Shown one piece after another: positions 47,628 through 56,035 of a stretch of 64,000 nucleotides of DNA (position 1 is its first letter; the number at the start of each line of letters is the position of its first letter). The translations under genes and the position numbers were made by a program. Source of the stretch: Candidatus Cloacimonadota bacterium (GTDB lineage Bacteria; UBA4055); NCBI GenBank assembly GCA_002742935.1, contig PDON01000060.1:1-64000 (forward strand). Reading direction: 5' to 3'. The notes beneath the pieces were generated by a model. That model was not told the origin of the DNA. It saw nothing but the letters and a program-made list of their open reading frames with translations, and did not search any database.

Positions 47628-48761
47628 ATGAGTAGAACCCCAAAACTTATTATTTGTACCGTAGGAACTTCAATTGCTAATGGTTGTCCAACTCAAAAAG
47701 ACCTATTTGAATCTCAAGCAGATTGGGATGATGATGATTCTATAATAAAAAAAGAGTTAAAAATCAAAATAGATAAAGAACTTCCTAAATTAAATATAGA
47801 AACAAAAGAATTTAGAAAATTAAGTGCAGAATTAAATACTTTAGATAGATTAAAATTAACTGAAAATGATAGAGTTGAGCTTATAAGTAGTGATAACTTA
47901 CTTGGAAAGGTTTGCAGTGAAAAGTTAAAAGAAATTATTAGTGTAGCTTATAATATGAATTCTACTCAAATAAATATTCATAAAATAGAAAAATTACAAA
48001 TCAAGAATATACAAGAATTACGAAAAACGGGAATAAAAAATCTAATTTCTACAGTTATAAATATATTAGAGGATAGTATGTATTCTCATGATATTATTTT
48101 TAATCCTGTTGGAGGTTATAAATTTATAAATCCTTTTATGACTATATTAGCTATGCTTTATGGAAAACGGAGTATTTATTTATTTGAATATTCTCAAGAA
48201 TTATTAAGTATCCCTGCTTTACCTATTACTTTTGATTTAAAAGTTTTTGAAAGAGCAAAGCCTGTTTTGGATAAGATAAAAAAAGATACAGCTATAAAAA
48301 AAGAAGAATATTTAAGTTTAATTCCTAATCTATCAGAATCTGAAAAAAATCTATTCTTATCATTTACAGAGTCTTGTGAATATAATTTCGTAACTTTATC
48401 TCCATTAGCTTTTGTATTCTTAGAATTAGAAAAATCAAAAAAAATACTAAAAATAAATTCTAAAGCTAAAAAACAACTTGAAGAATTGAAAAAAAATGAA
48501 AAAGCCCAATCAATTATCAATATATTGCAAAAAGCTCAAAATCCAATTTGGCTACATAACAACTTAGATAGTTGGAGTACAACAGATATTTTAAATCTAA
48601 AATGTAAGGATACAGGACAAAGAATATTTTGTTTTCTAGAAAATAAATCTCTAAGAATAATTTATATATGCAAGAATCATAAAGAATATGAAAGAATTGG
48701 AAATGAATTCAAAAAAATAAATTTTAAAAATGAAGAGTTTGAAGATTTAACAATTCCCTAA
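47628..48761 (+). CDS. Csm6/Csx1-like CARF protein with RelE-like C-terminal domain
   Basis: CARF: 'PKLIICTVGTSIANGC', 'RVELISSDNLLGKVCSEKLKEII', 'DIIFNPVGGYKFINPFMTILAMLYGKRSIYLFEYSQELLSIPALPI'; C-term 'KAQNPIWLHNNLDSWSTTDILNLKCKDTGQRIFCFLENKSLRIIYICKNHKEYERI'. Confidence 0.75.
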   Translation: MSRTPKLIICTVGTSIANGCPTQKDLFESQADWDDDDSIIKKELKIKIDKELPKLNIETKEFRKLSAELNTLDRLKLTENDRVELISSDNLLGKVCSEKLKEIISVAYNMNSTQINIHKIEKLQIKNIQELRKTGIKNLISTVINILEDSMYSHDIIFNPVGGYKFINPFMTILAMLYGKRSIYLFEYSQELLSIPALPITFDLKVFERAKPVLDKIKKDTAIKKEEYLSLIPNLSESEKNLFLSFTESCEYNFVTLSPLAFVFLELEKSKKILKINSKAKKQLEELKKNEKAQSIINILQKAQNPIWLHNNLDSWSTTDILNLKCKDTGQRIFCFLENKSLRIIYICKNHKEYERIGNEFKKINFKNEEFEDLTIP

Positions 48762-48930
48762 AAGAGTTAGTTAAGCAATTGGATATAATCAGAAAAAGGA
48801 AGACTAAAAGTTTATCGCTTACCTAAAACAGATATAAATATATATTTCTAATATTTTGTTTAAAAATGAATTTCTAGATTTTTACTATACATCTTTATAT
48901 AAATTGTATATAAAAATAACTCTATACAAA

Positions 48931-48958
48931 AAAAGGGTTAGAAAACTCTAACCCTTTT
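48931..48958 (-). terminator. Terminator downstream of tRNA-Phe (minus strand)
   Basis: AAAAGGGTTAGA-AAAC-TCTAACCCTTTT, 12-bp perfect stem, flanked by an A/T run. Confidence 0.9.
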
Positions 48959-48961
48959 CAT

Positions 48962-49033
48962 GCCTTCTCGCGGAATTGAACCACGGACACAGGGATTTTC
49001 AGTCCCTTGCTCTACCGACTGAGCTAAGAAGGC
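48962..49033 (-). tRNA. tRNA-Phe (anticodon GAA)
   Basis: Reverse complement GCCTTCTTAGCTCAGTCGGTAGAGCAAGGGACTGAAAATCCCTGTGTCCGTGGTTCAATTCCGCGAGAAGGC folds as a cloverleaf; anticodon loop CTGAAAA. Confidence 0.96.
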
Positions 49034-49201
49034 TTACCAACGGAGAGAATATATATATGATTTTTCTAATTGTCAATAGGTAAAATTATTCTTTTCTTTA
49101 GTTTTTAGTTCAATTTATAGGAATTTAAAGAACTTTTCCTCTTTAAATATATTTTGAACTTTAAGAAGATGATTATAAAACCTACAAACTATGGAGAAAA
49201 T

Positions 49202-50071
49202 ATGTTTAGAGTTCTTTTCCTTTTAACAATTTTGATACCTCTTTTTCCAAAAGAGATAAGTGTTAGTATTCTTCCTCAAAAGTTTATTTTAGAACAGATT
49301 GTAAAAGATAAATTTAATATAAATGTAATGGTAAAACCGGGATTCTCTCCTGCAACCTATGAACCTACACCATCACAGATGAAGCATCTATCGAAATCCG
49401 ATATATTCTTCTCTATCGGAGTACCTTTTGAAAAAAATTGGGTTCCTAAAATAGAAAAAATGATAAAAGGTTTAAAAGTTGTAGATAGCTCTAAAGGTAT
49501 AGAGAGAAGAGAGATGGACTCTTTTAAACATATAGAAGAGAAAAATAATCATCATAAAGATCATGGTCATAAACATTCACATAATGGTAAAAAGGATCCT
49601 CATGTATGGCTGGATCCTATGTTGGTTAAAGTTATAGCTAAAAATATGACAGATGAGATGGTTAAAGCAGATAAGATAAATAGTAAGTTTTATCAAAAAA
49701 ATCTTGAAGAGCTGAATAGAAAAATGGATAATATCAATATAGAGATTAAAGATCTTCTTAAGGGTAAAAAATCCAATAAATTTATGGTATTTCACCCAAG
49801 CTGGGGATATTTTGGCGACAGATATGGTCTAAAACAGATCCCTGTTGAAGTTGAAGGAAAAACCCCTAGTGCAAAACAACTTAAAGAGATTGTCAAAATT
49901 GCTAAAGAGAAAAAAATAAAAATACTCTTTGTTCAACCTCAATTTGATAAAAGAGCTTTAAAAGCTATAGCAAAAGAGATAAAAGGCAAGGTTTTACCTA
50001 TAGATCCTCTTTCTTACGATTATATAAACAACTTGAAAGATGTTGCTAAAAAAGTATCGGAATCATTATAG
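49202..50071 (+). CDS. znuA: Zinc ABC transporter substrate-binding protein
   Basis: Signal peptide, His-rich 'HIEEKNNHHKDHGHKHSHNGKKDPHVWLDP', 'FHPSWGYFGDRYGL' (start 49202 preferred over track start 49154). Confidence 0.9.
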   Translation: MFRVLFLLTILIPLFPKEISVSILPQKFILEQIVKDKFNINVMVKPGFSPATYEPTPSQMKHLSKSDIFFSIGVPFEKNWVPKIEKMIKGLKVVDSSKGIERREMDSFKHIEEKNNHHKDHGHKHSHNGKKDPHVWLDPMLVKVIAKNMTDEMVKADKINSKFYQKNLEELNRKMDNINIEIKDLLKGKKSNKFMVFHPSWGYFGDRYGLKQIPVEVEGKTPSAKQLKEIVKIAKEKKIKILFVQPQFDKRALKAIAKEIKGKVLPIDPLSYDYINNLKDVAKKVSESL

Positions 50072-50802
50072 TGAATATTTTAGATTTTGATAATGTTTCA
50101 TTTTCATTTGGAAAAGAATCCATAATCAGAAATGTATCTTTTGCCATAGAGAAAGGTGATTATTGTGGAGTTGTAGGACCAAATGGAGGAGGAAAAACAA
50201 CTATTTTGAGACTTATCATTGGTTTGCTGAAACCGGATAGTGGTAAAATAACTATAAACGGCAAAAGTATAAAGGAGTCCAGGAATATTATAGGATATGT
50301 TCCCCAATATTCAAATATGGATAACAGCTTCCCCATATCTGTTGAACAGGTTGTCGCTATGGGTGTTTTAAAGAGGTTTAACCTATCCCCTTTTTTAAAA
50401 AGTGACGATAAAAGAAGGGTAGAGGAAGCTTTGGATCTTTTAAAGATTAGAAATTTGAGAGATAATAGCTTTGGTGATCTTTCAGGAGGACAGAAACAGC
50501 GAGTTCTCATAGCAAGAGCTATAGTATCAAATCCTGAGATTCTTATTTTAGATGAACCAACTGCCAGTGTTGACAGTGAGATTGAGAAGGAGATCTATAT
50601 TCTATTAAAGGAGTTTAATAAGGATAAAACCATAATCTTAGTTTCTCATGATATGGAGAAGATCTCATCCGCCTCAAATAGACTACTATGTGTTAATAGA
50701 AAGGTTATAGTCCATTCAACTGAGAATAAAGAGTTTCATGATTCTACGACGAGTATATACAATCCCGAACTTAAAATTATAAAACATAAGTGTGGTATTT
50801 AG
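50071..50802 (+). CDS. znuC: Zinc/metal ABC transporter ATP-binding protein
   Basis: Walker A 'GPNGGGKTTILRLI', signature 'LSGGQKQRVLIARAI', Walker B 'ILILDEPTASVD'. Confidence 0.92.
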   Translation: MNILDFDNVSFSFGKESIIRNVSFAIEKGDYCGVVGPNGGGKTTILRLIIGLLKPDSGKITINGKSIKESRNIIGYVPQYSNMDNSFPISVEQVVAMGVLKRFNLSPFLKSDDKRRVEEALDLLKIRNLRDNSFGDLSGGQKQRVLIARAIVSNPEILILDEPTASVDSEIEKEIYILLKEFNKDKTIILVSHDMEKISSASNRLLCVNRKVIVHSTENKEFHDSTTSIYNPELKIIKHKCGI

Positions 50803-51624
50803 ATGGATTTTTTAAGTTCTATTTTTGATTTTGATTTTCTTCTATATGCACTTATAGCCGGCATTTTATCAAGTATTGCTTGCGGTATAACAGGAACCTT
50901 TGTTGTAAAAAAAAAGATCACCTTTGTAAGTGGTGGTATAGCTCATGGTGTTTTGGGTGGTGTTGGTCTATTCTACTTTTTAGGATTGAATACCCAGATA
51001 GGAGCTGTAGTTGCTTCTTTAATATTTGCACTAATCTTAACAATCTCAAAATTTAAGTATAAGGGGAATGAGGATACCCTTGTAGCCTCTATATGGTCAG
51101 CCGGTATGAGCTTAGGTATAATTTTTATGTTTATCACCCCCGGGTATAATGTTGATCTTCTATCCTTTATCTTTGGTAATATACTAATGGTAGATCAAGA
51201 ATCTATTCTAATGCTCCTAGCCTTTGATATAATTATCATTGGATTGGTATTTTCACTCTATAAATATCTAAAATATGTAAGCTGGGACGAGGAGTATTTG
51301 GAGGTAAGGGGATTCAATGTTCCATTAATCTATTTTACTCTACTTGTTTTAGTTTCATTAACAGTTGTAATTTTATTAAATATTGTTGGACTTATTCTCA
51401 TAATTGCTCTTTTAACTTTACCATCAGCAATAGCATCACTATTTTTTAAAAGGTTTTCATATATAATGGTTGGAAGTGTAGTTATAGGTACTATTATTAC
51501 AACAATAGGGGTGTTTATCTCTTTTGAAAAGGATCTTCCTTCAGGAGCTACAATAGTACTTTTTGCCGCAACTACATATATATTATCGGTTCTTTTTAAA
51601 GGTTTAAAGAGTAAGTTCAATTAA
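50803..51624 (+). CDS. znuB: Zinc/metal ABC transporter permease
   Basis: ABC-3 family: 'GIAHGVLGGVGLFYFLG', 'LLTLPSAIASLFFKRF'. Confidence 0.92.
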   Translation: MDFLSSIFDFDFLLYALIAGILSSIACGITGTFVVKKKITFVSGGIAHGVLGGVGLFYFLGLNTQIGAVVASLIFALILTISKFKYKGNEDTLVASIWSAGMSLGIIFMFITPGYNVDLLSFIFGNILMVDQESILMLLAFDIIIIGLVFSLYKYLKYVSWDEEYLEVRGFNVPLIYFTLLVLVSLTVVILLNIVGLILIIALLTLPSAIASLFFKRFSYIMVGSVVIGTIITTIGVFISFEKDLPSGATIVLFAATTYILSVLFKGLKSKFN

Positions 51625-51708
51625 ATTTTTCTGTAAAGATTGCTATTTTAGTATCAATGATATGACCTATAGATTGATTTATATAAAATTAAATAGTTGA
51701 GGATAGAT

Positions 51709-52470
51709 ATGAAAATATGTTCATGGAATGTTAATGGTTTGAGAGCCGTTATGAAAAAAGGTTTTCTCGATTGGGTTAAGGAGTATGATCCCGATATTTT
51801 ATGTTTACAGGAAACAAAACTTCAAGATGAGAATCTCGATGATTCAATGAGAAACATAGAAGGGTATAAAAGCTATTGGTCATTTGCAGAGAAGAAGGGT
51901 TATAGTGGAACTGTTATCTATACTAAAGAGGAGCCAATCTCTATCTATCATGGATTTGGTGTAGATGAGTTTGATAGTGAAGGTAGAATTGTAAGAGTAG
52001 ATTTTAAAGAGTTTATACTTATAAATATCTATTTCCCAAACGGTCAGAGTAGTGATGAGAGACTTGACTATAAAATGAGATTCTACGATAAATTTTTAGA
52101 GTACTCAAATGAGATTGTAAAGAGTGGAAAACAGCTTATTGTCTGTGGTGATTATAATACTGCTCACAATGAGATAGATCTAAAAAACCCTAAATCCAAT
52201 GCTAAGAGATCCGGATTCTTACCAATTGAGAGGGAGTGGATAGATAAATATATATCTAATGGATATGTAGATACTTTTAGAGCTCTAAATCCTGAAGAGG
52301 TTAAATATTCCTGGTGGAGCTATAGATTTAATGCAAGAAAAAATAATGCGGGCTGGAGAATTGATTACTTTTTTGTAAATGAAAACTTTTTCTCTGAAGT
52401 TAAAACTGCTTCAATACTAAACGATGTAATGGGATCTGATCACTGCCCTATAGAGATTGTACTGAACTAG
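51709..52470 (+). CDS. Exodeoxyribonuclease III family
   Basis: '[23 protein letters not shown]', '[11 protein letters not shown]', '[11 protein letters not shown]'. Confidence 0.94.
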   Translation: MKICSWNVNGLRAVMKKGFLDWVKEYDPDILCLQETKLQDENLDDSMRNIEGYKSYWSFAEKKGYSGTVIYTKEEPISIYHGFGVDEFDSEGRIVRVDFKEFILINIYFPNGQSSDERLDYKMRFYDKFLEYSNEIVKSGKQLIVCGDYNTAHNEIDLKNPKSNAKRSGFLPIEREWIDKYISNGYVDTFRALNPEEVKYSWWSYRFNARKNNAGWRIDYFFVNENFFSEVKTASILNDVMGSDHCPIEIVLN

Positions 52471-52516
52471 ATCTCTAAGTTCGGTATGAAAATAGAAATC
52501 TTGCTATAAGATTATG

Positions 52517-52884
52517 TATATTGGTTAACTATGCCGAAACTGTTAAACTTGGAATCTTCTAAAAGAAGGATGTAAAACAAACCTCCATTACCGATGTATC
52601 CTCTATTCGGAAACAATTAATATCCTATTCCAAATAACAGTTTCCGATATAGCGGTGGAATCGGCAAACCCGACAAGGGTTTGAGTCTCCATCATCAATA
52701 ATGTTAAAGAGTTCAGGGCTTTATGCCCCAATTATCTTTTTACTTCTTTTTGATAAGAAAAAGAAGAGATTTTGTTTCTTTTGCCTACAAAAGAAGTACC
52801 GTAAAAAGTTTATAGATTTTGATAAAAATCTTAAAACTTTTCCCAGACTGATAGATAAAGTTGTACCCTTCGAGAACCTAAGGA
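52517..52884 (+). repeat. ~370-bp dispersed repeat, copy 2 (inverted relative to 2281-2650)
   Basis: High similarity by eye to reverse complement of 2281-2650. Confidence 0.85.
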
Positions 52885-53116
52885 AACGATTTTTATATAG
52901 GTGTTTATATTTATAATACCAAATAGGATCTACTGAAAAAAGGAGAAACATTTTTTATTAAAGAATTTAACGATTATTCAGCAACCCTAAATTGCAAGGT
53001 TTTTAAACGATATTTATCAAAAATATTGTAGTTTTCTTGGGAGAAAGAAGATAACCTATCCATGAGTTTACTCTGTCCTGTTTTTTACTATTAAGAACGA
53101 TACAAGTAGATCTTAA

Positions 53117-53794
53117 TCACCTTGCCTTACTTTTTATCAACTCTCTCTGCTTTCTTAAAATATAACCCACCATCTCATCCAATTCACTTCCTTCCATAAA
53201 TAGGTGCTGTAGGTGTAAAAATATTTCATATTTAGATTTTTTATTTTCATCGGCTGAAATTCTTACAAGCTTATACCAATAACCCTTATTAGCAGTATCA
53301 AGAGTAGTAGAGATATAGATATGCTCCCCCAAACGAAATCTCTCTTTTGATGATGTAGCAACCTTAATTCCGCCGGCAGATATATTTTTAACAACTCCGG
53401 GGTCTATAGATTTAGATTCAGAAAAAAAGTTAGAAAACCTTTTTATTTTGCAATCAGCAGATATCTCAAGCCTGAAGAAATCTCTTCTCTGAACCTTTCT
53501 ATAAGAGTTCTTTACATAAAGAATCTTCATTCTCATGCTTTCACTCTTACCTGTTGAAACCACAATACCCTCAAAGATATGAATCCCATCATCTTTTATA
53601 GATATAAAATCAAGTCTAGTATTGCTCCTAAATTTAATAGAACGACTAAAAGCTATAGGAAGATCTACATAAAAATAATCATCATCAACAACTTCATCGA
53701 GACGAACGGGAAGCTCTCTACCATCTCCACCTGACAACCTAACAAAAAACTTGTCTCTTATTTTAAGGCTACTTAGCTTCACTTTCACTCTCAA
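53117..53794 (-). CDS. PilZ-domain protein with YcgR-like N-terminal domain
   Basis: 'KVQRRDFFRLEISADCKIKRF...VVKNISAGGIKVATSS' PilZ RxxxR and (D/N)xSxxG motifs. Confidence 0.85.
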   Translation of the reverse strand: MRVKVKLSSLKIRDKFFVRLSGGDGRELPVRLDEVVDDDYFYVDLPIAFSRSIKFRSNTRLDFISIKDDGIHIFEGIVVSTGKSESMRMKILYVKNSYRKVQRRDFFRLEISADCKIKRFSNFFSESKSIDPGVVKNISAGGIKVATSSKERFRLGEHIYISTTLDTANKGYWYKLVRISADENKKSKYEIFLHLQHLFMEGSELDEMVGYILRKQRELIKSKAR

Positions 53795-56015
53795 ACTCTG
53801 CTTTACACTCAGGGCAATAGAATGTTGTTCCTGATTTTCTTACTTTTTCCATTAAGATAGGGCTCTTGCAGGAAGAGCAGGATCTGTTTACAGGTTTATC
53901 CCAAGAAACAAAATCACATTTTGGATAGTTGGAACAGCCATAAAATACCTTACCTCTCTTAGATCTTTTTTGGGTAATATCACCATCACATCCATCTTTT
54001 GGACACTTAACTCCAAGATCCTCTGTCTTGATATTTTTACACTTTGGATAATTGTTACAAGCTATAAATTTACCATATCTACCCATTTTGGTGACCATAT
54101 CTCCACCACACTTTTCACACTTACCCACAACAGTAGATTCAACCTCTTTTTTCTCTCCCGAATCTCCATCTATTGAGTTTGTATATTTACATGTAGGAAA
54201 ATTATTACAAGCTATAAACTTACCATTTCTACCCCATCTGTAAACGAGTTCACCTTCATTACAAAGAGGACAATTTTGACCCGTTTTTTCTATATTACTC
54301 TTCTTAATTTCTTTACTGTTCTCCAAAGCCTCTTTTAAAGATTCACTGAAAGGGTTGTAGAAATTATGAAGAACTCCAACCCATTTTTGATCACCAAACT
54401 CTATTTTATCAAGCTCACTTTCCATTTTTTTTGTAAACTCAACATTAAGTATTTCAGGAAAACTTTTTACAAGAATACTATTAACTAAAACACCCAATTC
54501 GGTAGAGAAAAGTTTTCTTTCCTTCTTCTCAATGTATTGCTGAGAAATAAGTCTATCAATAATGGTTGCGTAGGTGGAAGGCCTTCCTATACCATCCTCT
54601 TCCAATGTTTTTGTTAGGGAAGCTTCATTAAACCTTGCCGGAGGTTTTGTAAAGTGTTGGTCAGCAGCAAGATCTTTAAGATCCACTTTATCACCCTCAC
54701 TAAAACCTTTCGGAATCATCTTATCCTCACCATCAGAAGCATCTTCTATGCTGTAAACTTTAAGAAAGCCATCAAAAACCATGACTCTGCCGGAGGTTCT
54801 AAAAGTAAACTCACCACCAACAGTATCAACAGATGTTTGGTTAAATTTAGCATCTGAGAACTGAGTTGCTAAAAATCTTTTATATATGAGATTATAGAGC
54901 TTTGATTGATCTTTGGTTAAATATTTAACAATTTTTTGAGGATCAAGAGTTATATCTGAAGGTCTAATAGCCTCATGTGCATCTTGAGTATTATTTGATT
55001 TACTCTTAAATTTTCTCACACTTTTATTTAGATAGTCATTAGGATAGTTTTCCGAAATATAGTCTCTTAAAGCCTTATTTGCATCATCTGAAATTCTTAC
55101 AGAATCGGTTCTCATATAGGTAATAAGTCCCACAAATCCATCACTACCAAGCTCAACACCCTCATACAGTTGCTGTGCTATCTGCATAGTTTTTTTGGAT
55201 GAAAACCCAAGTTTCTTAACACTCTCTTGAAGAAGAGTTGATGTTATAAAGGGTGGAGCAGGAGATTTTTTTACACTCTTTTTTGTTATTGATTTTATAT
55301 GGAAACTTTCATTTAAGATCTTATTTTTTATATCAACAGCTTCAGCTTCTGAACCAATGTTAAAATCTTTACCATCTATCTTATGAAGAGAGGCTTGATA
55401 TTCTCCATTACTATGTGTAAAAATAGAAGATAAACTCCAATACTCCTCCGGCTTGAAATCAGCTATCTCTTTATCTCTTTCGCATATAATCTTTAGAGCA
55501 ACACTTTGAACTCTTCCAGCACTCAACCCACCTGTTATAGTTTTCCATAAGAAAGGGCTTACCTTATAACCAACAAGCCTATCCATTATCCTTCTAGCCT
55601 GCTGAGCATCAACGAGATTTTGATTAATCTCACCAATATTTTCAATCCCTCTTTTTATACCATTCTTTGTTATTTCATTAAATGTAACTCTAAATATATT
55701 CTTGTTATGCTTAACTATCTTATTTGCAATATGCCAACCAATAGCTTCCCCTTCACGATCAGGGTCAGTTGCAATTAGAATCTTATCACTTGTTTTAGCT
55801 GCTTTCTCAATTCTCTTTATTGTCTTTGCTGCCTGACCGTTGCTGAGAACCTTATACTTAGGTTTAAAATCATTTTCAATATCTACTCCAATCTCCTTTT
55901 CCGGAAGATCAACCAAATGACCATTACTAGCCATAACCTCATATGTTTTTCCTAAATATTTACCTACAGCCTTTACCTTACCGGGAGACTCAAGTATAAC
56001 CAATGTTTTTCCCAT
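53769..56015 (-). CDS. topA: DNA topoisomerase I
   Basis: 'KTLVILESPGKVKAVGKYLGKTYEVMASNGHLVDLP', 'GLITYMRTDSVRIS', C-terminal zinc ribbons. Confidence 0.97.
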   Translation of the reverse strand: MGKTLVILESPGKVKAVGKYLGKTYEVMASNGHLVDLPEKEIGVDIENDFKPKYKVLSNGQAAKTIKRIEKAAKTSDKILIATDPDREGEAIGWHIANKIVKHNKNIFRVTFNEITKNGIKRGIENIGEINQNLVDAQQARRIMDRLVGYKVSPFLWKTITGGLSAGRVQSVALKIICERDKEIADFKPEEYWSLSSIFTHSNGEYQASLHKIDGKDFNIGSEAEAVDIKNKILNESFHIKSITKKSVKKSPAPPFITSTLLQESVKKLGFSSKKTMQIAQQLYEGVELGSDGFVGLITYMRTDSVRISDDANKALRDYISENYPNDYLNKSVRKFKSKSNNTQDAHEAIRPSDITLDPQKIVKYLTKDQSKLYNLIYKRFLATQFSDAKFNQTSVDTVGGEFTFRTSGRVMVFDGFLKVYSIEDASDGEDKMIPKGFSEGDKVDLKDLAADQHFTKPPARFNEASLTKTLEEDGIGRPSTYATIIDRLISQQYIEKKERKLFSTELGVLVNSILVKSFPEILNVEFTKKMESELDKIEFGDQKWVGVLHNFYNPFSESLKEALENSKEIKKSNIEKTGQNCPLCNEGELVYRWGRNGKFIACNNFPTCKYTNSIDGDSGEKKEVESTVVGKCEKCGGDMVTKMGRYGKFIACNNYPKCKNIKTEDLGVKCPKDGCDGDITQKRSKRGKVFYGCSNYPKCDFVSWDKPVNRSCSSCKSPILMEKVRKSGTTFYCPECKAEFESESEAK

Positions 56016-56035
56016 ATATCAACCTATATTAAATA

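Noticed and set aside
30500-49000. CRISPR array or cas operon associated with the CARF proteins
   Set aside because: No regularly spaced direct repeats and no Cas1/2/10, Csm/Cmr-type sequences seen; CARF genes appear CRISPR-independent in this window.
48762-49033. Prophage or ICE boundary at tRNA-Phe
   Set aside because: No integrase, phage structural, relaxase or att repeat found; kept only as a positional observation.
49500-49610. His-rich stretch in the znuA product as something novel
   Set aside because: A His-rich loop is typical of ZnuA-type zinc-binding proteins.
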